Source of the DNA: Gigaspora rosea
Lineage: Eukaryota > Glomeromycota > Glomeromycetes > Diversisporales > Gigasporaceae
Assembly: GCA_003550325.1 (NCBI GenBank)
Contig: QKWP01000119.1
Span: 197,691 to 261,690, forward strand
DNA length: 64,000 nt
Direction: 5' to 3'
Shown: positions 1-12,000 of the stretch, piece by piece
How positions within the stretch are numbered: the stretch's first letter is position 1
Layout: every line of letters starts with the position of its first letter
Made by a program: the position numbers and the translations under genes
Notes under the pieces: generated by a model
Database searches by the model: none
What the model saw: only the letters and a program-made list of their open reading frames with translations
What the model was told of the DNA's origin: nothing

Positions 1-185
1 GTTCCAAAATTCCAGTCGGCAGGTCAATTTTTTTTTCAATCTACTGCAAATTAATAAGCTCATGTTTACACATAAGGCTACGCAAAATGGCAAAAATGGA
101 AAATTGAATTTTTTTAAAAAATTTTTTTTTGGAAAAAATGGATCGGCGAGTTATGCAAACCGAAAAATTAACTTTCGTAGACTTA
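1..185. repeat. Truncated Harbinger-like MITE copy A
   Basis: This stretch matches the inner and end parts of the full-length MITE at 28538-28895. Shared landmarks are the 'gtcggcaggtcaattt' block, the 'aggctacgcaaaatgg' block and the terminal 'gttatgcaaaaccgaaaa' followed by a degenerate 'taacttt' end near 165-180. It starts before the window edge, so only its right part is present. It abuts copy B. Non-coding; short open frames here are by chance. Confidence 0.55.
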
Positions 186-600
186 GGCCACGCAAAGTTG
201 ATTTTTAATTTTGCATTAGGCCACGCAAAGTTAATTTTTCGTTTTGCACAACCTCCGACCCAATTTTTACAAAATTTTTTTAATGCCAATTATCCCATTT
301 TTTACCATTTAATTTTTCTCCGTTGACCTTAATTTTCCAGAATTACCTGATAGGTCTGATAAAAAAAAAATTTCTGATTCCATGTTATGAAAACCGAAGA
401 ATTAACCTTGCATGACCTTAGATATGAATATGAATTAATTTAGCAACGCAAAATTTTTTTTTAAAAAAAAAATCCAACCCACCGACCGGAATTTTTAAAT
501 ACCAGGTTATGCAAAACGAAAAATTAACTTTGCGTGTCCTTACATGGAAACTGAAAACTTGGGTCGGTCAGATTTTTTTTTAATTTACTGTGAATTAATA
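186..600. repeat. Harbinger-like MITE copy B, split by copy C
   Basis: Begins with the family terminus GGCCACGCAAAGTT directly after a TTA at 183-185 and runs to about 215. It is then interrupted by copy C (219-539) and resumes at about 543 with 'catggaaactgaaaac', which corresponds to the interior of the family. The right end near 600 is indistinct. Confidence 0.55.
219..539. mobile_element. MITE copy C, Harbinger/Tourist-like, TTA target duplication
   Basis: The 321-bp element starts GGCCACGCAAAGTTAATTT and ends with its near-inverse (taactttgcgtgtcc). It is flanked on both sides by TTA (216-218 and 540-542). A TTA/TWA duplication with GG-starting termini is typical of PIF/Harbinger-derived MITEs (family knowledge). 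It lies in the opposite orientation to the copy at 28538 and is inserted inside copy B. Confidence 0.75.
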
Positions 601-1300
601 GAATAATTGCAATTCTGTATAAGATGGGTAGCGCGAAAGCGCCACTCGTCGCACTAGTTATTGGAAGTTATAAATCATTAAATATTATTGAAAATGAAGT
701 CAATAATAAAATTAAAAGACAGAGAGCGATGAGATTAATAAAAAATTAAAGAAAATTTAAGAAACGTATATAAAAGTAAGCCTTATAATTAATAGAAATT
801 AACAAGAGCCTATCAAAAATGAAAACTAGTAAAACTGCGGTTAATATAGAAGTTTCAGATAGTCAATTAACATTATGTATTTATTAAGGAATTAAAATTT
901 ATTATTTAGGATTATTACTACTGTATATATTTTTAAATTAAGCTTTTTTTTTTGTGGAATTATTAAGTATTGTAATTAAGTTTCAATAAAATTAAGCAAT
1001 TCTTTAATAGTAATCAAAAAATTTAATACACAATTGATTATGCTAGACATAATATTCGTATGATTTGAATAATGCTTTTCTTATCTACACAAATTTATAG
1101 TATCTGGAGCGTATAGTTTATTAAAAAATAAATCGAGTACAAAATCTTAAATCTGATTGGTGATGATATGGAACATGGGTTCCACATGACGCATCCCTAA
1201 AAATTTCGCCAGCCAATCGAATTTCAAGATCATGTGCAATCATAACTTTACATAACTTTGAAACTGTTTTCTGCATACTAACAAAAAGTTTTCCTTGGGA
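601..1300. other. Gene-poor AT-rich spacer
   Basis: No reading frame longer than chance, RNA gene or terminal repeat is visible here. It looks like ordinary AT-rich intergenic DNA. Confidence 0.5.
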
Positions 1301-1302
1301 AA

Positions 1303-1501
1303 TTTTGGTATCAAAAAGTTTTTTCTAACTTATCTAAGTTTTCACAAAGTTAATTTCTTGGTTTCATAACATAAAATAAACAAATTTACTCGGCCACCCA
1401 GAAATTTTGTATTCAAAAGTTTTTCTAACTTATCTAAGGTTTCACAAAGATAATTTCTTGGTTTCATAACATAAAATAAACAATTTTACTCGGCCACCCG
1501 G
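1303..1501. repeat. Two-copy tandem duplication, about 100-bp unit
   Basis: The block containing 'ttctaacttatctaag', 'aatttcttggtttcataac' and 'actcggccaccc' occurs twice head-to-tail with only a few differences. That indicates a fairly recent local duplication. No coding potential is seen. Confidence 0.8.
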
Positions 1502-2149
1502 ATTATTTTTTTAAAAAATATTTTTAGTAATAAAATTCTAAAAAAATATTAATAAACCACAAGGCTTTTGAACTAAGATAATCTCCTTTATATAACTAAG
1601 TAAATAGGTTCTTTGGATCTTTATTGGTTCTAATGTTGTAAGACATTAAACTTGGCCTTGAGACCTGATATATAACCTTCCAAATTTCGACAAAGATCTA
1701 AAAACTAGTGTAATAAGTTGCATATTCATCAACCCATCTTATTTGTTTTTTTTTAAATATTATTATCATTAAAAATTCTATTACAAATTTGTCATCTACT
1801 GTATCATAGAATACTTATTATGCAATTAAATTTGAATACAAATGTAGTATATATAGTTAGTGTTGCACATCGGATGTATCTAAACTATGTTTTTTGTCCA
1901 ATATCCAAAATTGTCCAAAACTGTTTAAGCCTATTTCCAGGTTTAAATCCCCTTATAATAAAATGTTATCTCGTCACATGTATCTGGTACATTTTTACCA
2001 ATCATTTTGCACGTGCGAAAATTGAATGGCATAAATGGTCACGATCACATGCTATGAGAAATTCACAATGTTAATTATATCAAATATATGTTAATGACCC
2101 TTTATGTCATATAGTATCTATATTATTTCTATTATTATTTAATTTTTGA

Positions 2150-2385
2150 GTTCATGCGCTTTAACATTTTTGATTGGTCATATCTAGAAAACGTAATCAT
2201 AGTGTGAGAAAATAATACAACAATTATTTTATATATTGATGTATTAATAATGATGAAAGATTACAAATCTAATATGAATATGCTTACTTATTTTATCTAT
2301 ATCTCTACAATCTATCCATTCTCTATTTAAACGTTCTTGATTGGTCGTATCCAAAAAATGTGACCAAATGTGGGAAAGCTAACAG
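2150..2385. repeat. Diverged direct repeat of about 55 bp
   Basis: Two similar segments share 'ttgattggtc.tatc.a.aaa.gt' followed by 'gtg.gaaa': about 2160-2215 and 2325-2380. The surrounding 1500-2700 holds nothing else recognisable. Confidence 0.4.
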
Positions 2386-2699
2386 AAATACGTAGTGTTA
2401 TCCTATATCCACTTCTTCAAAGATATTAGGTAACTAGAGCGATCTTAGACAGTGAACACTTTGTGTAACCTCACTTTGTTACTGTGATATATCTAAGTCA
2501 GAAGGCGTTTTTTAATAAAACTTAACAAAGAAGATTTAAGGCAATTTGCAATTACGAAAGAGGCTACAATTAGAAGTATATGAGGATACTAATAATTGTT
2601 TAATTTGTGTAGTTAATAGTTGTTTTTATTAGTGAAAGAGTATGAAGACTCGATATTGAACTTGGGGTCAAAATCGGCCGCTTTTATACATTTTTGTTT

Positions 2700-2870
2700 T
2701 TCACAAATGTAACGGACTATATCTATTACATGTGCAATAAATGCTATATCTATTACTAATAAAATAGATAGTATAAATGATATAAATGTAATATATGAAA
2801 TAAATGATACATGTGTTATAAATAAAATATAGAGTATATATGCTATAAATATGACATGTTTTATAAATGC
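2700..2870. repeat. Low-complexity 'ataaatg' tract
   Basis: A run of short units built on 'tataaatg/tataaatga' before the assembly gap. Open frames reported across it on either strand are repetitive or run into the gap, so they are not genes. Confidence 0.5.
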
Positions 2871-2923
2871 CATATATGCGTTTTGGCGCGCAGTAGATCG
2901 CCTAGCCAATCAAATTGTAGATC

Positions 2924-3556
2924 NNNNNNNNNNNNNNNNNNNNNNNNNNNNNNNNNNNNNNNNNNNNNNNNNNNNNNNNNNNNNNNNNNNNNNNNNNNNN
3001 NNNNNNNNNNNNNNNNNNNNNNNNNNNNNNNNNNNNNNNNNNNNNNNNNNNNNNNNNNNNNNNNNNNNNNNNNNNNNNNNNNNNNNNNNNNNNNNNNNNN
3101 NNNNNNNNNNNNNNNNNNNNNNNNNNNNNNNNNNNNNNNNNNNNNNNNNNNNNNNNNNNNNNNNNNNNNNNNNNNNNNNNNNNNNNNNNNNNNNNNNNNN
3201 NNNNNNNNNNNNNNNNNNNNNNNNNNNNNNNNNNNNNNNNNNNNNNNNNNNNNNNNNNNNNNNNNNNNNNNNNNNNNNNNNNNNNNNNNNNNNNNNNNNN
3301 NNNNNNNNNNNNNNNNNNNNNNNNNNNNNNNNNNNNNNNNNNNNNNNNNNNNNNNNNNNNNNNNNNNNNNNNNNNNNNNNNNNNNNNNNNNNNNNNNNNN
3401 NNNNNNNNNNNNNNNNNNNNNNNNNNNNNNNNNNNNNNNNNNNNNNNNNNNNNNNNNNNNNNNNNNNNNNNNNNNNNNNNNNNNNNNNNNNNNNNNNNNN
3501 NNNNNNNNNNNNNNNNNNNNNNNNNNNNNNNNNNNNNNNNNNNNNNNNNNNNNNNN
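2924..3556. other. Assembly gap (Ns)
   Basis: 633 undetermined bases. Any frame translated across it is an artefact. Confidence 0.99.
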
Positions 3557-4145
3557 CTGCGTATTTTAAAATTTTTAATAAAATTTTAAATATTGATTTT
3601 AGCCATATCTTTTCTAAGTAAAAAATATTCTTTAAGTTTTGTTTTAGTAACTTTGTTATAAAATTTTTTTAAAATCATTAGAAAACTTTAATATAATAAA
3701 TGTTTAAAGTTCTTGTATTGGCATTTTTACTATTAAAATTTTTCTTTAGATTTTTTCAAATTTTATATGTTCCCGTCTATAAAAAAAATCTTTACTTCTA
3801 ATACAAGTCTTAATTTTTACAAGTAAATCATTAAAGTTGCAATAATGAAAGTTGTCATCCTTTATATAAACTACAATATTGTCTTAAGAACTATAGTTCT
3901 AAAACTAAATCTAAATAAGATCACAGAAAAATTGTAATAAAATTTTTTAAAAAAATTTTTTCTTAAAATTATCTATTTTCAGCTTATATGTAACTATAAT
4001 TTATTTTCTTATAATATAAAAACTAATTTTGCAAAAAAGTAATCCTTATTTTCAAATATAATTGTACAAAGTTTTATTTAATTATTTTAGTATTTTAAAA
4101 AAGTAAATCAGAGCTAAAAAAGTGCAAAAATGCAGGCAAATTTGC
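3557..4145. other. AT-rich spacer after the gap
   Basis: T-rich and A-rich runs only. No gene, repeat terminus or RNA feature could be supported. Confidence 0.5.
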
Positions 4146-4384
4146 CTGTGTTATACTACAATCTAAAGGATAGTATGATAGTAGAAGTATGATAGTTTGG
4201 ACATAGCAAGATAGTTAGTAGCACAGTAGTGTCTTTTTATTTTTTATATACAATATTAATGTTTTTTTCTTTAGAATGGAATGTAGCGTGATAATGAACA
4301 TAGCATGATAATAGAAATATAATAGTTCGGAGTATTAGTAACATGGTAATATTTTTTATTTTATTTTTTTTGCATATATATGTT
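4146..4384. repeat. Degenerate 'agcatgatagtt' repeat, segment 1
   Basis: Imperfect recurring phrases (catgatagt, gacatagcaagatagttagtagcac, followed by T-rich runs) that come back at 4555-4682, 5320-5492 and 15078-15640. The four pieces read as one old repeat later split by insertions at 4385, 4683 and 5493. Confidence 0.65.
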
Positions 4385-4548
4385 GTGCGTCAGATTAAAA
4401 CTTGCGTCAGATTAAATCTGACGACGTTAGATGACTATTAGTTGACCAGCATTAAATGATCGGCAACAACTGGCCTAAACTACCTCTAACTTTACTGTAA
4501 TTTTACCCTAACCCTAATTTAATTTAGGCCGGTTCTAATCTGACGCAC
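4385..4548. mobile_element. MITE, GTGCGTCAGATTA termini
   Basis: The 164-bp element has termini gtgcgtcagatta / taatctgacgcac as an inverted pair. Flanking 'tatatat' occurs on both sides and may be the target duplication. It contains 'ccctaaccctaa', which is internal to the element and not a telomere. No coding capacity. Confidence 0.65.
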
Positions 4549-4554
4549 GATATA

Positions 4555-4682
4555 TATACACAGTACTAACAGTTTTTTTACTTTAGAACCGAATATAGCA
4601 CAATAACTAACACATGATAGTAAAAGCATGATTGTTCAGAATGTAGCAAAGTAGTTAGTAGCATAGTAGAATTTTTTTTTCT
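4555..4682. repeat. Degenerate 'agcatgatagtt' repeat, segment 2
   Basis: Continuation of the repeat of 4146-4384 on the far side of the small MITE. It contains 'cacaataactaacacatgatag' in shortened variants and 'gcaaagtagttagtagca'. Confidence 0.55.
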
Positions 4683-5313
4683 TTAATTGATAATCCGCCT
4701 GTCAACTGGAGAATGGCGAAATGTAGCGCTTCCATCTAAAAGTTTTTTCTTACTAAGTTAACAATATATGTTCATTGATTGAAAGTTGTAGAGCTCGTCT
4801 AGACGCATTTAACGGTGGTTAAATCATCCAAATTGGCCCAGTAGATGGTAAGTTATCGTCGAAAAACGATTGGCTGACTATATAAAAATCCGTGATATGA
4901 AAATCACTATAGGCGAAATTTGGCGTGCTTCCATCTAAAAGTTCTTTTTCTTACTAAGTTAACGATACATGCCCACTAATTGAAAGTTGTAGAGCTCATC
5001 GAGACGCATCTAATGGCAGTTAGATAATCCAAATCGGCCCAGTGGATGATGAGATATCATCGAAAAATGATTGGTGACTATATAAAATCTCTATATAAAC
5101 AAGTTTTTTTACATAGTCGGGCAATAGTTTTTTGATGATATCTTGCCATCCGCCAGGCCGATTTGGATGATTTAACCACCGTTAGATGCGTCTCGACGAG
5201 CTCTACAACTTTCAATTAGTGGGCATGTATGGTTAACTTAGTAAGAAAAAACATTTAGATGAAAGCACGCCACATTTCGCCATTCTCCAGTTGATAGGCA
5301 GATAATCAATTAA
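4683..5313. mobile_element. Long-TIR fold-back MITE with a duplicated arm
   Basis: The left arm (about 4683-4880) and right arm (about 5110-5313) are inverted copies of about 190 bp; landmarks are 'aactggagaatggcgaaatg', 'ttcttactaagttaac' and 'gttgtagagctcgt'. A second, direct copy of the left arm lies at about 4913-5075, so the element carries three arms: two direct and one inverted. It is non-coding and sits inside the 'agcatgatagtt' repeat. Confidence 0.8.
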
Positions 5314-5319
5314 CGCCTC

Positions 5320-5492
5320 TTTTTTTAGAACTAAACATAGCGCGATAATGAATGTATGATAGTAGAAGCATGATAGTTCAGGATGTAGCAAGATAGTTAG
5401 TAATATAATCGTATTTTTGAATTTTTTTTATACGATACTAACATTTTGTGCGATAACTAACATAGCATAATATTAGGAACATGATGCTTTGG
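5320..5492. repeat. Degenerate 'agcatgatagtt' repeat, segment 3
   Basis: Third piece of the same repeat, ending 'aggaacatgatgctttgg' where the palindromic MITE begins. Its continuation is found 9.6 kb downstream at 15078. Confidence 0.6.
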
Positions 5493-5908
5493 TAGTGATA
5501 CAAATCGATGAAAATTTTTCAATCAATTAGTTAATAGATCATTTTATCCAACTAATCAATTAATCAATTTTATTCAACTAATCGATTAGTTGGCGATTAA
5601 TCAACTAATTGATTAATTGATTAGTTGACTAATCGATTAACCAATTTATTAATTGAATAAATAATAAACAAAAACTTGGTAAAATACACATAAGGTAGCA
5701 ACTGAAAACAGCCAGGTTGATATTCTTATATGATCAGTTGATTAAACAACCAATTGACTAATCGATTAATTAGTCGATTAATCAATTAGTTGGCCAATCA
5801 ATTAATCAATTAGTCAACTAATCGATTAATCAACTAACTGGGTCTGTAAAATTCAAATCGATTAGTTGTTAACTTTACAACTAATCGATTAATTCAATTT
5901 TCGATTTG
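5493..5908. mobile_element. Palindromic MITE rich in 'aatcgattagttg', left part
   Basis: Starts tagtgatacaaatcg. The inverse (cgatttgtattgcta) lies at 15063-15077, so the two ends of one element are separated by the LINE. Flanks tgctttgg (5485-5492) and tgcttcag (15078-15085) may be a worn 8-bp hAT-type duplication. The interior is a remarkable run of overlapping self-complementary units (atcgattagttg and inverses), arranged in both orientations with a spacer at about 5650-5730. Confidence 0.65.
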
Positions 5909-6260
5909 GGGATGCAAATTATTAACTCTTCCCAATGATCACTTGTACCAAAAATTTCCTAAACAAAAGTTAATTTTCTTAAAATTTATTATATAAACAG
6001 GCTTTTGCCAATTAAATAAACTTGTTCAAAATACAAAATTACATATAGCTATCAAATTTTATAATATTTTAACTTGTTCTTGTTAAAATATATTAAATTT
6101 TAAATAAATAAATATTCTATTCAATTTTGCGATTTGGGCCAAGGAAACTTGACTTGTCTTGCTCCTTAAGACAAAGTTGTTCAGCTCTTTGCTGGCTTCA
6201 TTTTAACATATAATACATCCCAAACGGACAAAAACTGAGTATTTTCACATACTACCTTTT

Positions 6261-6350
6261 GTGTTACAAGCCACAAGCCATACAAGCCACAAGCCACACA
6301 AGCTACAAGCCACACTAGCCACAAGCCATACTAGCCACAGCCACAATATA
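6261..6350. repeat. 'acaagccac' microsatellite in the LINE 5' region
   Basis: About ten imperfect units of acaagccac/actagccac lie just upstream of LINE ORF1. Position within the 5' UTR is inferred. The 60-codon frame that spans it is repetitive and is not called as a gene. Confidence 0.75.
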
Positions 6351-6429
6351 GTTACACCAACTATGCAACATTATACAAACCTAAAGTTACCAATCCGAGA
6401 AGCTCTCATTAATCTTATCATTATTCAAT

Positions 6430-8439
6430 ATGCCAACTACTAATGATAAAGAACCTGATACAACTGATCTTGATACATTTTTTATGCAATGCCCCAATCG
6501 TTTTGGAGTATTCATTCATGAAAGTAGTCCAAATACAACTAGACCAACTCCATCCAATCTCAAACCAACTGCTTGTTTTACTAAAAACTTAAGATCCAAT
6601 CAAATTGCAACTCATTTCTTTCAAGCTCCTACTATAACTGCTACTATTAGATGTCTCTGTAACAAATTCCATACCAAATTTATTTCTACAGAAAATACTA
6701 CCTATTCTCTAAATCCTGATCTTGTACCTGTTACTTCCAATTTTCAAACAAAAAAGCTTCTTACCCGAACTCTTGAAATTACTGAATTTATCCCCTCTTC
6801 TCCTATTGCCAATACTTCTTTTTCTTCTTCCTCTTCTGATATCCATACACATAAATGCTACAAATGCAACCTTCAAGTTTATTGCCAAAAGAAACAAGAA
6901 AACAAACATTATCTTCATCATGATGCTATTTTTTATGCAGATCAAATTTATCACAAACAATGCCTTAATTCAACTCAACCTTAGCAATCTAATCCACTTA
7001 CTACTACACTTCAACCATTAACTTCTATCAACTCTCCTGCAACTTCCTCTATGATAGAAATTGATTCTTCTCCTCCTTCTTCCCCAACAACAACTACTAC
7101 TCAACAACAACCACAAGTACAAATACAACAAGTACATCAACAACAACCTCTTCAACAAAAAACACAAACTAATCAATCTGAACAACAATAACAAATGCAA
7201 TCTTCTCAACAAGAACAACAACATCAACAAACACAATCTACTCAACAAGAACAACAACAAACATCTAAAAATAATTCTTTAGGCTTAGATTGGTTTCAAC
7301 TCTATCCTGTTAAACCTGATATGGAGCCATACTCCAGACTTAATACATTACTTTCTCAACAAATTTTTGATTTTATTAAACCTTTTCTTATTAACTTTAA
7401 GCCTGGTCAAATTAGTAAACAAGCAACTGATACACAACGTGCCTCTAAATATACTTTTAACTACTTACTCAAACAAATGGCTGGTCAACAACCCAAATTT
7501 CTCTCTGATCTAATCTATCAACATAACCCTTCAATTGACAGATCAATTACTATACCTTTTGAAATTCTTTTTTCTACCTTTAAAGATATATTGCTCCAAT
7601 TTACAACAACACTCTTTACCAAATTTAATTACCCTAAAATTTTTACTCTTTATCAATCAATTTCACCCTATACAACCAATAATCGTAACAATATTGCTTT
7701 AAATCTAGCTAGACTACATCTTTATCTTCAAAATAATTATCAAACTATTAATAGAAGCAAATTTATTGAAGATATACATATCCATCCACTTAGTCTTAAA
7801 ACCAACTTCTTTATTTGTGAAGATAGCCCTGAAGCTCCTTTACTTAAAATCAAAAATGATAACAAATTCAATATTAATATTTCACTTAATATACCTAAAC
7901 AACAATTTCTTGAAACTTTTCGTATTCCTTCTTTAAAACCCTATATATCAGATTTTGACTCTTGGTTCGAATCATTTTACAATTAATATAAACGACAATT
8001 TAAAGAATCAGATGAACAACATCAACTAAAAACATATAATTATATCAAACAACAAATCTCTTATCAAGTAGCTACTGCTTGTAAGTGACTACTTCCTAAA
8101 ACCTTTGATATTACATCAATTTCTTCACTTAATGAACGCTCTCAACTTTGCACTAAAGCAGCCTTGTTCCATGTTCATACATGTACTCATAGCACCAAAG
8201 AACCATGTACTACTTTACCCCAAGATACAGAACATAACTTCCAAAATCTTTCAAATTTCTTTTTTGAACAATCCTTTATCAAATTCACAGCTACTCAATC
8301 TAATAATCAAACATGGGCTAAACCTACACTTGATTTTTCTATATTTGATAAAAACAATAAGCACAAAGCAACATTTCAAAATACTACACCTACAAATCTT
8401 TTCACAAACTTTCTAATGATACTGAAGAAGAGTTCATGA
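6430..8439 (+). pseudogene. LINE ORF1 (gag-like RNA-binding protein), broken
   Basis: One reading frame stays coding-like from the ATG at 6430 to about 8439, but in-frame stops interrupt it: TAG at 6982, TAA at 7189, TAA at 7984, TGA at 8086, then TGA at 8437. The first segment (184 codons) has a Cys/His cluster (CYKC ... HH ... H...C) around residues 141-178 that could bind zinc. Next comes a Gln/Thr-rich stretch (about 7085-7270), then a folded-looking region of about 260 residues. LINE ORF1 proteins normally coat the element RNA; here that role is inferred from position and composition only. Two stops fall in Gln-rich sequence and fit CAA/CAG to TAA/TAG changes. Confidence 0.7.
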
Positions 8440-9059
8440 TATTTAACAATACTGAAACCAAAAACAAGCATAAAGCATATTATTTCTATAGATATTTTAA
8501 AGCATATCTTACTGCCGCTGAAAAAATGATGAATTTATTCATTTAAACAAAAATCAAGCAATTTAAAAGCTTACATCTACACCTATTAATACCTACTATT
8601 TTGCTCGTATTATTACATACTACTTTATTATAAAACAAGAAAAATTTACATATTCTCAAATTCTACAATACTACAAATCAAATGCCCTTCCTGAAGCAGA
8701 AAATATTGTTAAAGACAAATTTTAAATTAACTTTACAACTTCCCAAATACAAGATACTACTCTTTTCTTCAATCCTAATATAGTAGCCAATACTAATACT
8801 GAACCAGATTCCAAACAATCAGACAAGTTATCTCCTCCTAAACAAACATATGCTAATATCCTTAACTCTCAAATTAACCAAACCTTATCCTATGACCCTT
8901 TTTAAATTTGTCTTCTGTAGAACACATGAATGCAGCCACCGCTTCTAGAACTATAATGTCCTCTATTGATAATGGGCCATTTTTAGAAGAGAATGATATA
9001 AGTAGACAGGTGGATAAGTCTATTTCCGTGAAGGACCAAGATTATGACGGCCAGACCCA
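8440..9059 (+). other. LINE inter-ORF region
   Basis: The ORF1 frame continues with more stops to about 8905. From 8908 the same frame opens again for 120 codons to 9270. The first part of that frame (residues 1-60, acidic and not repetitive, with QDYDGQTQCTVQAMVPC) looks more protein-like than chance, and it overlaps the start of ORF2 in another frame. It may be the true N-terminus of ORF2 joined by a frame change near 9080-9110, or the end of ORF1. Confidence 0.4.
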
Positions 9060-12000
9060 ATGTACAGTGCAGGCTATGGTACCCTGCGCAGCTGTGAGAC
9101 TGAGCTTAAAACGACGAGCATTTCTACAGAAGACAACTATAGTACTTCAGATATCATATCTTCATCTCATTCTGAAGTACAACACTCCTTCAACACCTCT
9201 TTGCTATCAACTAATACCAACTCTAACAACTATCCAATATCAGAAACTTACGATAAATCACTACTTATAAAAGATTTTAGTGATGAAGAAATTGAAATTC
9301 CTACAAACTCCTTAAATGACAATTATTCTGATCTTAACTCTTCTAAAATATATAACCCAACAACATGTTACAATAAATTTCTTTACTATCATAGACTACA
9401 AACCCTACCTTCTCCACAAACTGTAGGCACTTTCTTACAATATATACTAGAAAATTACCCCATGTTTTATTCAGACCAATATATTAAAATTTCTGTCAAA
9501 CCACATCCTCAAACTGACTATTTCTTCACAGAAGCACATATTTACCTTCCATATGAAAACTTACTACCAGGTCACTTTATAATTTCACCTTTAGGAGAGC
9601 TACCAACCTTCTGTAAAATAGAGCTTAAATCATTCAATAATAGCTTTCAAATACCAATCTTATCTAATAATCTCTTTTTTCTGACACCCAACTTACAACA
9701 CTATACAACATTAAACTCTAATACCAATACGACCTCTATATCCAATATTCAAACTAATGTGAACAATTTTAATACATCTCCACATATACCAAATCAAACT
9801 ATAACACTTGAACCTGAATATATCTCAATCCCTATAAAAATAGCCTCACTTAATACCAATGGTCTTTTACAACCAACAAAAAAACTTCTTATTGAAGAAA
9901 TCTTAAATCAAAATCTATATGATATCTTTGGTCTTTCAGAAACTCATTTAACCCAAAAAGATGGCAAATTTCTAAACAACAAAATCAAAAACTATACTAG
10001 TTTCTGGAGCTCTTTCTCCAATCCACATCAAGCTGGTGTAGGAATTTTTATCCACAACAAAATCTCCAAATATGTTGCGCGCACTCACAATTTTAATGGC
10101 CATATAATAGGTCTTGATCTTCATTTTAAAAACACTCCTATTAGGCTACTTCAAATCTATATCCCTACTACTGAAAAAAAACAACTCCGAAAAGAAATAC
10201 AAGAACAAATTATCACATTGTGCCAAAATCCTAAATATCGATATATAATTATGGGAGACTTTAATAGTGTTCCTAACCCTCGAATTGACTGTCTTCCATC
10301 TAAAAAAACATCAATTCCCGAAACCCAACTTATCAAATATTTTATTAGTCACCAATACAAAGATATTTATCGTTTCTTCTTCCCTAACTCCTCAAATTTC
10401 ACTTTTCAATGCTCAAATATTCAGAGTAGAATAGATCAAATCTGGACTAATCTGAGTATTACAAATATAGATTATACAGATATTCTCTCAAACAGTTTGT
10501 TTGAATCAGATCACAATACTATCACACTAGAATTATCCGTCATAATTAACAAACCAAAAACACGTAAACAACATAAAAGGAAAAAATTTCTTTGGAAAAA
10601 CTGCACCAAAGAAAATCTTAAAAACTATGCAAACCAAACCACACTCAACTTGCAAAAACTACATTCACAAATAGATCAAATTATCAACCAAAACCAGCTT
10701 AACAATTTTTGGAATAAACTTCAAAAAACTCTCATTAAAGCTGCTACCAAACATATTCCTTTTTACAAAATTAATACTATTAAAGAAATTAAAGAAACTT
10801 CTTCATCAAAACAAACTCCTCTCTTTTACAGATTTAAAGAAATACAATATCTCAAAAATCATTTCTCCTCCTCCAACTTCCTTCCACTTTGTGAAAAATA
10901 TATTCTACAATACCTTGATTGTACATTTCAACTACTAGCACCTACTCTATTACAAATTAAAGAAGAATTTCAACAAATCAAAATTGCTCTTAATATTCAA
11001 CAACAACAAACTATCTATAAAGAAATTCAACAAAAAATTGAAAACCGTAACCAATCCTTTTTAGAAACCCCAAAACTTTTCTACAAAAAAATTCTTGAAA
11101 AATATAATAATATACATATTGATAGACTATCTATTGAAAACTCACTCCTTACAGAACATAATGAAATTCTTAATGCAATCCATAATCACTTTTCTGAATA
11201 TTTTAAAGAAAAACCACTTCAACCAATTCCATCCTCTTCTGAATTCTATCATCTCTATAAACCACATCCCGAATTTGAAGAATACTATCATAACTTATTC
11301 CAGGATATCACAAATCAAGAATGGCAGGAAATCTTAAATGATCTTCCAAACCAAAAGGCAGCAGGTCCCTCTGAAATCTGCTACGAACACATTAAACATG
11401 CTAGTCACAAAGCACAAACACTCTTTAAAAAATTTTTCAACAAATGCTTTCAACTTCAAAAAGTTCCTACAGATTGGAAGTCTTCGAATATATTCCTTAT
11501 TCCAAAAAAATCTATTTGGGATTTTACCTTAAATCAAGTCCGTCCAATTTCTATTATAGAACCCTTCAAAAAAACCTTTACTAAAATATTTACTAAACGA
11601 CTTGACCAAGTTATTTCTAATAACCATCTCCTATCTGATCTAAATTTTGCTGCTTCTAAAAACTCATCCACCCATATCCCTATACAAATCCTTCATAATA
11701 CTATCGAACACTACAAAATACACAACAAAGAAGCTTGGATTCTCTTTCAAGATATGTCTAAAGCATTTGACAAAATTAATATTTCACGTCTTCAAGATAC
11801 CTGTAAAAGAATTGGTATTCCTAGTTTGGGCATCAATTTAATCACTGAACTACATACATCAAGACAAGCAAGGATCATCACTGCTCATGGTCTTACTTCA
11901 CCTATTAACATTCAATCTGGAATAGAACAAGGAGAGACTTATTCTCCTCTACTTTGGAAAATTTACTATGATCCAATCCTTACCTTTATTCACCAAAAAT

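Noticed and set aside
2851-3621. Frames of 237-256 codons across the gap
   Set aside because: Nearly all residues are undetermined; the frames exist only because Ns contain no stop.
5500-5900. CRISPR-like array
   Set aside because: The repeated words are contiguous and self-complementary without unique spacers, and the genome is eukaryotic.
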